A stretch of DNA of 39,572 bases, taken from Microbacterium halotolerans. GTDB taxonomy: Bacteria > Actinomycetota > Actinomycetes > Actinomycetales > Microbacteriaceae. Within the stretch, counting starts at the first letter, position 1. Each line of letters opens with the position of its first letter. The stretch is from the NCBI RefSeq assembly GCF_003569805.1, contig NZ_QVLP01000019.1:1-39572 (forward strand), given 5' to 3'. Positions 32,465 through 39,572 of this stretch are shown here, piece by piece. Both the position numbers and the translations under genes were made by a program. The notes beneath the pieces were generated by a model. It searched no databases. It was not told the origin of the DNA and worked only from the letters and a program-made list of their open reading frames with translations.

Positions 32465-35400
32465 ATGCTCGAAGACGCCGCCGCCGTCCCGAACACCGCA
32501 GAGCGCGGTTCCGAACGGCGCGAGCGCCTCGAACAGAGCCTCCTTCACGGCAGGGAGGGCGTCGCGCAGTCGCTGAACGCTGCCCGGCAGGATCTCGGCC
32601 TGTCCTACCGTGCGCTCGAGGCGCGCTCCGGTGTGAAGATCGCCACTCTGCAGGGATGGCTGACCGGGAAGTACGTGCCGCAGACCGGCATGCGGCAAGA
32701 GTTCGCACGCCTCGCCGCCGTGCTGGACGTCGCCGACCCTCCAGGAACGACGGGCGGCGCCGGCATCGAAGCCTGGTGGGCGGCGCTGCGCGGCACCGCC
32801 AGACCGCGGCGCGCAGGGGCCGCCGCACCGTACCCCGGCATGCGCCCCTACGATCTCCGCACAGCGAGCGACTTCCCCGGCCGCGCGGCGCAGCGCAGCG
32901 AGTTGACCCTCCGCATCGAGGAACGCCTGCGAGGAGAAGCACGACCGCTGCTGATCGTCACCGGTCGCAGCGGTGTCGGGAAGTCCTCACTCGTCGCCGC
33001 CGCGGTCGCCGCCACGGATGAACCCGCGCGTCTGCTCACGCCCTCCCCCGCTGCCCTCCCCGTGCTCGACGCGGTGCTCCGCGAGGCTCCCACCGCACCC
33101 CGCGTGATCGTCCTGGATCAGGCGGAGGGTCTCTGGGGAGAGGATGACGATGTGCCAGGTGCCCTGATCCTCGAGCGCATCACGGCGCTCCAAGACCGCG
33201 GCAACCGCATCGCGCTGGTCGTCGTGATGCGCGCCGACACGATCGCACCTGCCACAGACGCGCCTGTCCTGCGCGACGGGCTGGAGCGAGCGCACGTGGT
33301 GATCGGCCCCATCACCCGCGAGGATGCGCGCGCGATCGTCCTCGAACCCGCCGCACGAGAAGGCATCGCAGTCGATCCGGCGCTCGTGCAGGTGATCCTG
33401 CACGATGCCGGCGCCGGGCCCGCGCTCTCCGAACGTGCCACAGGCGAGGCCCTTGTCGGGGCGCTCCCGCTGCTGTCCCAGACCATGCGCGCCCTCTGGG
33501 AGCAACGCACCGCACCGGAACGCATCACAGTCGCCGACTATCACCGCGCAGGCAGCCTCTCCTCCTCAGTCGAGCGCGCCGCGGAAGACGCCTACGCCCA
33601 GCTGGGCCCCTCCGCACAAGACGCCTGCTGGCCCGTCCTGCGGGAGATGATCCGCCTCGACGGCGCAGTTCCCGGCCGACGCGTCATCCCCGCCGACCGG
33701 CTCACGGATCCCACCGCGCGCGAAGTGATCGCCGTCTTCCGCGACGCGCACCTGCTCGTCTCGGACGACTCAGGCGTCACGATCGGGCACGACCTGCTGA
33801 TGACGACCTGGCCGCGGCTGACCGTATGGCTCGCTTCCGTGCAGGAATGGGACGCCGCGCGCCGGATGCTCGCACGGTATGCCACGCTCTGGGATGAAGC
33901 GGGACGCCCCGACGACCTCCTCTCCACTGGAGCGAGCCTCGGTGTGCTCGACCACGAGAACGAGGCCGACTTCACCCGCGCCGAACGAGACTTCCTCGCC
34001 GTCAGTCGAGATGTGCAGAACCGGAAGCTCCTCGAGGCTGAAGCAGAGAATGCGCGCTTGAAGACATCCACCCGGCGCTTCCGCATCGTCACCCTCGTCG
34101 CCACTTCCCTCGCCGTCGTCGCGATCGTCCTGGGCATCAGCACCACAGTCGTCGCAGGGCGGTTGGACCAGGCGCGCGCCGCGGCGATCGGCGGGGAGAT
34201 CGCGGCCCGTTCGACGGTCGTCGCGGAGACCATGCCTGGCGAGGCCGCGCAGCTCGCCGTCGCCGCGCATGCCGTCGATGAGACCCCGTCGACACGCTCC
34301 ACATTACTGTCGGTGACTGCAGGGCCACAGCCGCGGCGCCTTCTGACCCATTCCGGGAGCGGCGCGGTCGCGGGGCTCGATGATCTCGTCGCCGAGGGCA
34401 CGAAGTCGCATCGGGTCCGTCTGATCGACCCGCTCACAGGCGAGATCACCGGACAGATCGAGACGCCGGGTTCGCATCTCTACGGCATCGACATGGTCGA
34501 AACCGACGGCAGACGGCTCCTGGCCGCGACAGGGGAAGACGTCTCGGGTGAACCCACGGACAGTTGCGTCTGGGACATCACCCGCACCCCCACCGAGCTC
34601 GGCTGCGTCACCGTGCCGTCCAAGTCCGACAGCGTCGCGCTGCTGGACGACGGGACGGGCGCACTGTTCGGCGGCGCGGACGGCACCATCCAGCGACTGC
34701 GCATCGAGGGCGACAGCGCCACTGCCATGGCCAGCGTTCCGGGCCCCTCGCTCGAGGGTGAAGAGTCGCCGGGCGCCGTCATGGGACTCGACGCCGCTGC
34801 AGGCACGGTAATCGCTGCCACCGGCACCGGCGCCGTCGCAGCGCTGACGGATCCGCTCGGTGCCGCCGAATGGTCGACGGTGCTTCCCGGAGCGATTGCG
34901 CAGTCCGCGACGCTCTCACCCGACGGTTCCCGCTTCGTCATCCCCACCCAGGCGTTCACGCTCGAACTCGGCGACATCGATGCGCACGGCGAGCCCACGT
35001 TCACGGATACTGCGCAGGGGTTCGAATCGTGGGCGAACTCCGCGGTGTTTCTGCCGGATGGACGGATCGTCGGTGTGAGTTCCGATCAGACGCTGCGCTT
35101 CTTCTCCGCTGACGGCGTCCTCACGGGCACGCATGCGCTGCCGTCTCTGCCGACCTCGATCGCGCTGGCAGGATCAGCGCTCGCAACGTACACGGCCAAC
35201 GGAACGACGACGCTCTGGCCAGAGGGGTCCTTCCCTGCTCCAACCGAACGCGGCCGCATCTTCAGCGTCGAGGCGGCGCAAGGCCCGAACAGCATCGTCG
35301 CCACTCTCGGATCCGGCGACGGCCGGCTGACCGCCCAGCGCCAGCACGACGACGGCACCCGTACCGAGCTCGCGGTGCCCGAGATCGACGTTCTCACCCG

Positions 35401-36280
35401 CTACGGAATCGCCGTCTCGCCCGACGGACGTTTCATCGCCACCGCAGGCTACGGCCGGATGTTCGTCTGGCGCGTCGGCGAGGACGCACTCAGCGTCCCC
35501 ACCGTCACCGAGACTCTCGACGGGGCGCTCATCACGGATCTGCAGTTCTCACCGAACGGCACGCGCATCTCCGTCGCCGACCAGTACACGGACACGGTGG
35601 AGATCTTCCGTCTCGCCGAAGACGGCTCGGAGAACGCGGGCGTCGCCGTCGATCTGGAACTGCAGATCCCTGTCACGACAGGATGGACATCAGCGTTCGC
35701 CAGCGCCGACACGTTCGTCGTGCACGACGGCACATGGATGCTCGCTGTCTGGGATCTCGCTGCGGGCAAGAAGACCGGGGCGTTCGACCTGGACGGCCAG
35801 CGGCCAGCCACGATCGTCGCCCGCCCAGGCCACCCCACTCAGATCGCCTACGCGACCGACGACCTCGAGGTCGGCATCGTCGATTTCTCGGACCCTGCGG
35901 ACCCGATGTTCCTGGCACGCGTGAGCGGCCTCACCGACACACCCCGCGACATGTCCTTCTCCAGCGACGGGTCACGGCTCGCCGTCGCCGCCGTCAGCCA
36001 TGTCGACATCCGATCCGTCTCCGAGGACGGCACCGAGATCAGCGATTCCGAGCTGAGACTCACGGGACCGATGCGCACCGAGATCACGGATGCCGACTTC
36101 CTCGACGACGACACCCGCATGGTCGCATCGACCTATGGCGGACTGCTGTGGTGGTGGGACCTTGATACCGATCGCGCCACAGCCCGCATCTGCGAGGCCG
36201 TCGGCGACCCGCTCACGATCGACGAGGCACAGGCGCTGGCGCCCTCGCTTCCTGCCGATGCGAAGCTGTGCCGAAGCTGA
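32465..36280 (+). CDS. XRE-nSTAND1-transmembrane-beta-propeller protein
   Basis: 1271 residues from ATG 32465 (AGGAG 5 bases before). Order: acidic N-terminus; XRE-like HTH (about 33-92, LNAARQDLGLSYRALEARSG, ATLQGWLTGKYVP); linker; nSTAND1 NTPase with YPGMRPYDLRTASDFPGR, Walker A GRSGVGKSS (167-175) and Walker B VIVLDQAEGL (214-223); helical region; one transmembrane helix (about 540-565, IVTLVATSLAVVAIVLGIS); then about 700 residues of WD40-like repeats (recurrent LSPDGSRF, VSPDGRFIATAG, FSPNGTRISVAD, FSSDGSRLAVAA). In STAND proteins the repeats sense and the NTPase switches. Related proteins include anti-phage sensors, but regulatory roles are also known. Confidence 0.88.
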   Translation: MLEDAAAVPNTAERGSERRERLEQSLLHGREGVAQSLNAARQDLGLSYRALEARSGVKIATLQGWLTGKYVPQTGMRQEFARLAAVLDVADPPGTTGGAGIEAWWAALRGTARPRRAGAAAPYPGMRPYDLRTASDFPGRAAQRSELTLRIEERLRGEARPLLIVTGRSGVGKSSLVAAAVAATDEPARLLTPSPAALPVLDAVLREAPTAPRVIVLDQAEGLWGEDDDVPGALILERITALQDRGNRIALVVVMRADTIAPATDAPVLRDGLERAHVVIGPITREDARAIVLEPAAREGIAVDPALVQVILHDAGAGPALSERATGEALVGALPLLSQTMRALWEQRTAPERITVADYHRAGSLSSSVERAAEDAYAQLGPSAQDACWPVLREMIRLDGAVPGRRVIPADRLTDPTAREVIAVFRDAHLLVSDDSGVTIGHDLLMTTWPRLTVWLASVQEWDAARRMLARYATLWDEAGRPDDLLSTGASLGVLDHENEADFTRAERDFLAVSRDVQNRKLLEAEAENARLKTSTRRFRIVTLVATSLAVVAIVLGISTTVVAGRLDQARAAAIGGEIAARSTVVAETMPGEAAQLAVAAHAVDETPSTRSTLLSVTAGPQPRRLLTHSGSGAVAGLDDLVAEGTKSHRVRLIDPLTGEITGQIETPGSHLYGIDMVETDGRRLLAATGEDVSGEPTDSCVWDITRTPTELGCVTVPSKSDSVALLDDGTGALFGGADGTIQRLRIEGDSATAMASVPGPSLEGEESPGAVMGLDAAAGTVIAATGTGAVAALTDPLGAAEWSTVLPGAIAQSATLSPDGSRFVIPTQAFTLELGDIDAHGEPTFTDTAQGFESWANSAVFLPDGRIVGVSSDQTLRFFSADGVLTGTHALPSLPTSIALAGSALATYTANGTTTLWPEGSFPAPTERGRIFSVEAAQGPNSIVATLGSGDGRLTAQRQHDDGTRTELAVPEIDVLTRYGIAVSPDGRFIATAGYGRMFVWRVGEDALSVPTVTETLDGALITDLQFSPNGTRISVADQYTDTVEIFRLAEDGSENAGVAVDLELQIPVTTGWTSAFASADTFVVHDGTWMLAVWDLAAGKKTGAFDLDGQRPATIVARPGHPTQIAYATDDLEVGIVDFSDPADPMFLARVSGLTDTPRDMSFSSDGSRLAVAAVSHVDIRSVSEDGTEISDSELRLTGPMRTEITDADFLDDDTRMVASTYGGLLWWWDLDTDRATARICEAVGDPLTIDEAQALAPSLPADAKLCRS

Positions 36281-36327
36281 TGATCTCGAATCATGCTGAC
36301 CCGCGTGACAGCGTCAGTCACATACGC

Positions 36328-36355
36328 AAGAACCCCCGGCTGACCGGGGGTTCTT
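36328..36355. terminator. Bidirectional terminator, nSTAND1 / tRNA-Gln
   Basis: Perfect 12-bp stem AAGAACCCCCGG with CCGGGGGTTCTT and a CTGA loop, followed by CGCTT. It ends the nSTAND1 transcript and, on the minus strand, the tRNA-Gln transcript. Confidence 0.85.
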
Positions 36356-36361
36356 CGCTTG

Positions 36362-36433
36362 CTGGGGTACCTGGACTCGAACCAAGAATGGCGGTACCAG
36401 AAACCGCTGTGTTGCCAATTACACCATACCCCA
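36362..36433 (-). tRNA. tRNA-Gln (anticodon CTG)
   Basis: 72 nt on the minus strand: TGGGGTATGGTGTAATTGGC at the 5' end, anticodon arm GCGGT-TTCTGGT-ACCGC with anticodon CTG, T arm CTTGG-TTCGAGT-CCAGG, acceptor TACCCCA with G73. U1-A72 and G73 are typical of tRNA-Gln. CCA is not encoded. gltX lies next to it, divergent in role but same strand. Confidence 0.95.
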
Positions 36434-36494
36434 AGGGCGTGACCGGAGTCTCGCACCGAGGAATCAGTTTACCCGACGCGATACCGGGCACCAA

Positions 36495-36529
36495 ACTGAG
36501 CGGGGCACGCGTGTCGTGCACCGCTCAGT
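36495..36529 (-). terminator. gltX terminator
   Basis: 9-bp stem ACTGAGCGG/CCGCTCAGT with an inner GCAC/GTGC extension, 6 bases past the gltX stop; a short TTT follows on the minus strand. Confidence 0.7.
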
Positions 36530-36535
36530 CTGCCG

Positions 36536-38041
36536 CTACGCGGCGAGGTGATCGGCGAGCGCAGCAAGGCGACGCACCGACTCGTCCCGGCCGAGCAGCT
36601 CGAGCGACTCGAAGAGCGGCGGAGAGACGCGGCGTCCCGTCACAGCGACGCGCGGCGGGCCGTACGCCAGACGCGGCTTGAGCCCCATGCCGTCCACGAG
36701 GGCCTCCGACAGTGCGGTCTGGATCGCCTCCGCGGAGAACTCCCCCACGCTCTCCAGCGCGGCAGCGCATGCACGCAGCACATCGCCGGCGTCGTCCCCG
36801 AGCTTCGCGACTGCTTCCTCGTCGTAATCGACGTCGTCGACGAACAGGAAGCCGAGAAGCCCGGGGGCATCGCCCAGCAGCGGCAGCCGCTCCTGGATCA
36901 GCGGCGCGGCCCTCGCGATCATCGCGCGCTCGTCATCGGTCGGCTCAGCCGCCACGACCCCGTCCCGCACCAGGTACGGCAGGATGCGCGAGGCGAAGTC
37001 GTCGGCATCGAGCATGCGGATGTGGTCTCCGTTGATCGACTCCGCCTTCTTCTGGTCGAATCGGGCGGGGTTCGGGTTCACATCGGCGACGTCGAATGCT
37101 GAGATGAACTCCTCGAGCGAGAACACGTCGCGATCCGGCGCGATCGACCAGCCGAGCAGTGCGAGATAGTTCAGCAGCCCCTCGTGGGTGAAACCCTTGT
37201 CGCGCTGGAGGAACAGGTCGGCACGGGGGTCGCGCTTCGACAGCTTCTTGTTGCCCTCGCCGAGCACGAGCGGCAGGTGCCCGAAGCGCGGGATGAACTC
37301 GGCTGCCCCGGCCTCGATGAGCGCCCGGTACAACACGATCTGACGCCCCGTGGACGGCATCAGATCCTCGCCGCGCAGCACGTGCGTGATACCCATCAGC
37401 GCATCGTCGACGGGGTTCACGAACGTGTACAGCGGCACGCCGTTCGGGCGCACGATCACGAAGTCGGGGAACGATCCGGCGGGGAACGTGATCTCACCGC
37501 GCACCAGGTCCTCGTAGACGATGTCCTCATCCGGGACCTTCAGACGCAGCGCAGGCTGGCGCCCGTCAGCGCGGAGCACCGCCCTCTGTTCGTCGGTCAG
37601 CTCGCGGTCGTAGTTGTCGTAGCCCTGCTGCTTCGGCCGACCATTGGCTTCATTGCGGGCATCGATCTCCTCGGCCGTCGAGAAGCTCTCGTACACGAGC
37701 CCTTTCTCGATGAGCGTGTCGAGAACCCCGCGGTGCAGGTCGTGCCGCTCGGACTGCCGATACGGCGCGTGCGGGCCGCCGACCTCGACGCCCTCATCCC
37801 AGTCGATCTCGAGCCAGCGCAGCGCTTCGATCAGCTGGTCGTAGCTCTCCTGGCTGTCGCGCGCGGCGTCGGTGTCTTCGATGCGGAACACCATCTTGCC
37901 GCCGTTGTGGCGCGCGTAGCCCCAGTTGAACAGGGCGGTCCGGATGAGTCCGACGTGCGGCAGACCGGTCGGCGACGGGCAGAAGCGCACTCGGACGTCG
38001 GATCCGGTCGCAGTCGTGGTGCGGGAGTCAGGAGTAGGCAT
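36536..38041 (-). CDS. gltX: Glutamate--tRNA ligase
   Basis: 501 residues from ATG 38041 ([10 protein letters not shown]) with AGGA upstream; the open frame extends to 38074. Class I synthetase: [20 protein letters not shown] carries the HIGH-type motif (HVGL) and [12 protein letters not shown] the KMSKS-type motif. [15 protein letters not shown] is also typical. Actinobacteria usually lack GlnRS, so GltX is expected to charge tRNA-Gln as well, with GatCAB repairing Glu-tRNA-Gln; the neighbouring tRNA-Gln fits but does not prove this. Same direction as the tRNA, separated by a terminator. Confidence 0.97.
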   Translation of the reverse strand: MPTPDSRTTTATGSDVRVRFCPSPTGLPHVGLIRTALFNWGYARHNGGKMVFRIEDTDAARDSQESYDQLIEALRWLEIDWDEGVEVGGPHAPYRQSERHDLHRGVLDTLIEKGLVYESFSTAEEIDARNEANGRPKQQGYDNYDRELTDEQRAVLRADGRQPALRLKVPDEDIVYEDLVRGEITFPAGSFPDFVIVRPNGVPLYTFVNPVDDALMGITHVLRGEDLMPSTGRQIVLYRALIEAGAAEFIPRFGHLPLVLGEGNKKLSKRDPRADLFLQRDKGFTHEGLLNYLALLGWSIAPDRDVFSLEEFISAFDVADVNPNPARFDQKKAESINGDHIRMLDADDFASRILPYLVRDGVVAAEPTDDERAMIARAAPLIQERLPLLGDAPGLLGFLFVDDVDYDEEAVAKLGDDAGDVLRACAAALESVGEFSAEAIQTALSEALVDGMGLKPRLAYGPPRVAVTGRRVSPPLFESLELLGRDESVRRLAALADHLAA

Positions 38042-38101
38042 CGACACAATCCTAGCCGCCTGCCCGCACGTCACACCGGCCCGTCTGCGGCGACGGCCGG
38101 A

Positions 38102-38617
38102 TCAGTTCATCTGGGAGAACAGCGTGAACATGTATGCCAGGAACGAGCCGGCACTGATGAAGAACAGGATGAACGGAAGAACGAACCCGACGATCGAGAT
38201 GACGAGCGCCCAGATGCTCATGGCTCTGCCGGGGCTGTGCTTCACGATCGCGACGATGGCGATGATCAGCGAGGCGATCACGAACGGGATGAACAGGCCG
38301 CCCACGATCGGGAGGAAGCGCAGCACGGCCGCGGGGATCGCGATGCTCAGCGCCGTGATCGCGAGCGCCTTCGACGGCGGAGCGGCGCGTCCGCCCGGCG
38401 CGGCGTACATGCCCGGCGGGGCGTAGACCGCCTGCGGCTGTGCGGTGTGCGCACCTGGCGGGCCGTACACCGGCGTCTGCATCTGCCCCTGAGGTGCGGC
38501 TGCGTATTCGGGTTGTCCCGCACCCGCATACGGCGCCCGCCCCGCGTCTCCCGGCTGCTGAGCGTCCGGCCGCCCTGGCTCCGGCGTGCCGCCCGACTGC
38601 GGATCGCTGCTGCTCAT
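38102..38617 (-). CDS. DUF4190-like proline-rich membrane protein
   Basis: 171 residues from ATG 38617 (MSSSDPQSGG). The first ~80 residues are a Pro/Gly/Gln-rich flexible tail (AAPQGQMQTPVYGPPGAHTA). The C-terminal ~90 hold three hydrophobic segments (ALAITALSIAIPAAVLRFL, LFIPFVIASLIIAIVAIV, IWALVISIVGFVLPFILFFI), an arrangement seen in actinobacterial DUF4190-like proteins. Function unknown. It starts 16 bases after the FAH-family stop, so the two are likely cotranscribed. Confidence 0.8.
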   Translation of the reverse strand: MSSSDPQSGGTPEPGRPDAQQPGDAGRAPYAGAGQPEYAAAPQGQMQTPVYGPPGAHTAQPQAVYAPPGMYAAPGGRAAPPSKALAITALSIAIPAAVLRFLPIVGGLFIPFVIASLIIAIVAIVKHSPGRAMSIWALVISIVGFVLPFILFFISAGSFLAYMFTLFSQMN

Positions 38618-38633
38618 CTCCCCATGCCCTCGG

Positions 38634-39401
38634 TCAGGCGGCGTTCCGCGCGGTGTTGCGCAGGGTTCCGACACCGGGGATCTCGACCTCGACGGTGTCG
38701 CCGGCGTCGAACGGGCCGACGCCTTCCGGAGTTCCGGTGAGGATCACATCTCCCGGCAGCAGTGTGAATGCGGCGGAGATGTACTCGATCAGCTGCGGAA
38801 TGCGGAACACCATGTCGGTGAACGGCGCGCGCTGCTTCACCTCGTCGCCGAGGCGCGTGATGACCTCTCCCTGCAAGTAGTCGAACTCCGTCTCGATGGC
38901 GGGCCCGAGCGGCAGGAAGGTGTCGAAGCCCTTCGCCCTCGACCACTGCCCGTCGCTGCGCTGCAGGTCGCGAGCGGTGACGTCGTTCGCGACCGTGTAC
39001 CCGAACACGTATCCGAGCGCGTCATCGGCCTTCACGTTCTTCGCGATCCGCCCGATCACCACGGCGAGCTCGCCTTCGAAGTGCGTGTTCTGCGATTGCG
39101 GCGGGCGCACGATCGTGTCGCCGGGCCCGATCACCGACGTGTTCGGCTTCAGGAACAGCAGCGGTTCATCCGGAACCTCGCCGTCGAACTCCGCCGCGTG
39201 CGCCGCAAAGTTCTTGCCGACGCAGACGATCTTCGAGCGCGGGATCACCGGCGCCAGCAGCGCGGCGTCGCCGAGCGGCACGCGCTCGCCCGTCGTCTCG
39301 AACCCGGCGAACATCGGGTCGCCCGCGAGCACGACGAGCTCCTTGTCGTCGAGAACCCCGTAGCGGATGGCATCGTTGTGACTGAACCGAGCGATCTTCA
39401 C
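38634..39401 (-). CDS. Fumarylacetoacetate hydrolase family protein
   Basis: 255 residues. The FAH metal site is visible: HFEGELAVVIG (E-x-E) and TVANDVTARDLQ (Asp), with catalytic-region KIVCVGKNFAAHAAEF upstream and LLPGDVILTGTPEGVGPFDAGD near the C-terminus. Members hydrolyse or decarboxylate beta-keto acids (e.g. acylpyruvases, oxaloacetate decarboxylases); the exact substrate is open. First gene of a short minus-strand unit with the DUF4190-like gene. Confidence 0.93.
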   Translation of the reverse strand: MKIARFSHNDAIRYGVLDDKELVVLAGDPMFAGFETTGERVPLGDAALLAPVIPRSKIVCVGKNFAAHAAEFDGEVPDEPLLFLKPNTSVIGPGDTIVRPPQSQNTHFEGELAVVIGRIAKNVKADDALGYVFGYTVANDVTARDLQRSDGQWSRAKGFDTFLPLGPAIETEFDYLQGEVITRLGDEVKQRAPFTDMVFRIPQLIEYISAAFTLLPGDVILTGTPEGVGPFDAGDTVEVEIPGVGTLRNTARNAA

Positions 39402-39481
39402 GCGGCCAGCCTACCTGTGCAGCCGGGCACGACCACACCACGGGCAAGGCCCGATCTGAGCGGCCCGCGGGTGGTGCGATG

Positions 39482-39535
39482 GCAAGGCCGAGGTAGGAAG
39501 GGCACCGATAGTGCCCTGACCGACGACAACGCCGC
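39482..39535. repeat. 54-bp repeat, right copy, with terminator-like hairpin
   Basis: Matches 43-96 at 48 of 54 positions, same orientation, including the GGGCAC/GTGCCC hairpin and the identical 26 bases from GTGCCC onward. On the minus strand the hairpin is followed by TTCCTACC, so it could end a gene lying beyond the window. It is 80 bases upstream of the FAH-family gene. The rest of 39402-39572 shows no gene. Confidence 0.6.
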
Positions 39536-39572
39536 CAGCGGGCCGCCCGCCCCACACGCTGAGCGGTTCGCG

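Overview
The window is high-GC DNA with GTG/TTG starts, short Shine-Dalgarno sites and several apparently leaderless genes. Gene content and protein flavour suggest an actinobacterium of the family Microbacteriaceae, most likely Microbacterium. That placement is inferred from protein resemblance, not from a marker comparison.

Layout. (1) 1-6664 is a core block on the minus strand. leuC-leuD (leucine synthesis) is preceded by a leader that looks like a ribosome-mediated leucine attenuator: a 12-residue peptide with three consecutive CTT Leu codons, followed by mutually exclusive RNA stems. Then come murA, a plsC-type acyltransferase, gpsA and ddl, packed as one wall/lipid precursor operon. (2) 6757-9044 holds a TerC-family membrane protein behind a yybP-ykoY-type (manganese) riboswitch, and an alpha/beta hydrolase next to what looks like a decayed MarR regulator. 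(3) 9852-18043 is an accessory island ending at a tRNA-Glu gene. It carries a small membrane protein, a serine recombinase, a HEPN/Abi_C protein, an RloC/PrrC-like AAA ATPase with zinc-hook and nuclease-like motifs, a PD-(D/E)XK-like protein, two unknown overlapping genes and a large tyrosine integrase. A 13-bp motif recurs only at both ends of the cargo part, and 21-bp direct repeats lie at the integrase 3' end.

(4) 18392-25519: an MBL-fold hydrolase, a putative Fe(II)/2-oxoglutarate-type oxygenase with an iron-box-like site shared with a divergent GmrSD-type (DUF262/DUF1524) restriction-like gene, a convergent 1008-residue unknown protein with an internal duplication and an ankyrin-like tail, and an XRE regulator with a palindrome upstream. 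(5) 25692-30638: a GH15 glucosidase, a DHFR-like reductase, an MFS exporter, a gene broken by frameshifts and a methyltransferase. (6) 30635-36280: a four-gene translationally coupled operon starting with a 49-residue zinc-ribbon protein, a lipoprotein, and a divergent 1271-residue XRE-nSTAND1-TM-beta-propeller protein. (7) 36362-39572: tRNA-Gln, gltX, a DUF4190-like membrane protein and a fumarylacetoacetate-hydrolase-family enzyme.

Together: chromosomal housekeeping genes interrupted by one integrase-driven island, plus two further loci of defence or signalling character (GmrSD and nSTAND1). The best candidates for something undescribed are the cargo cassette at 10570-16419, the leu attenuator, and the GmrSD/1008-residue/XRE group.
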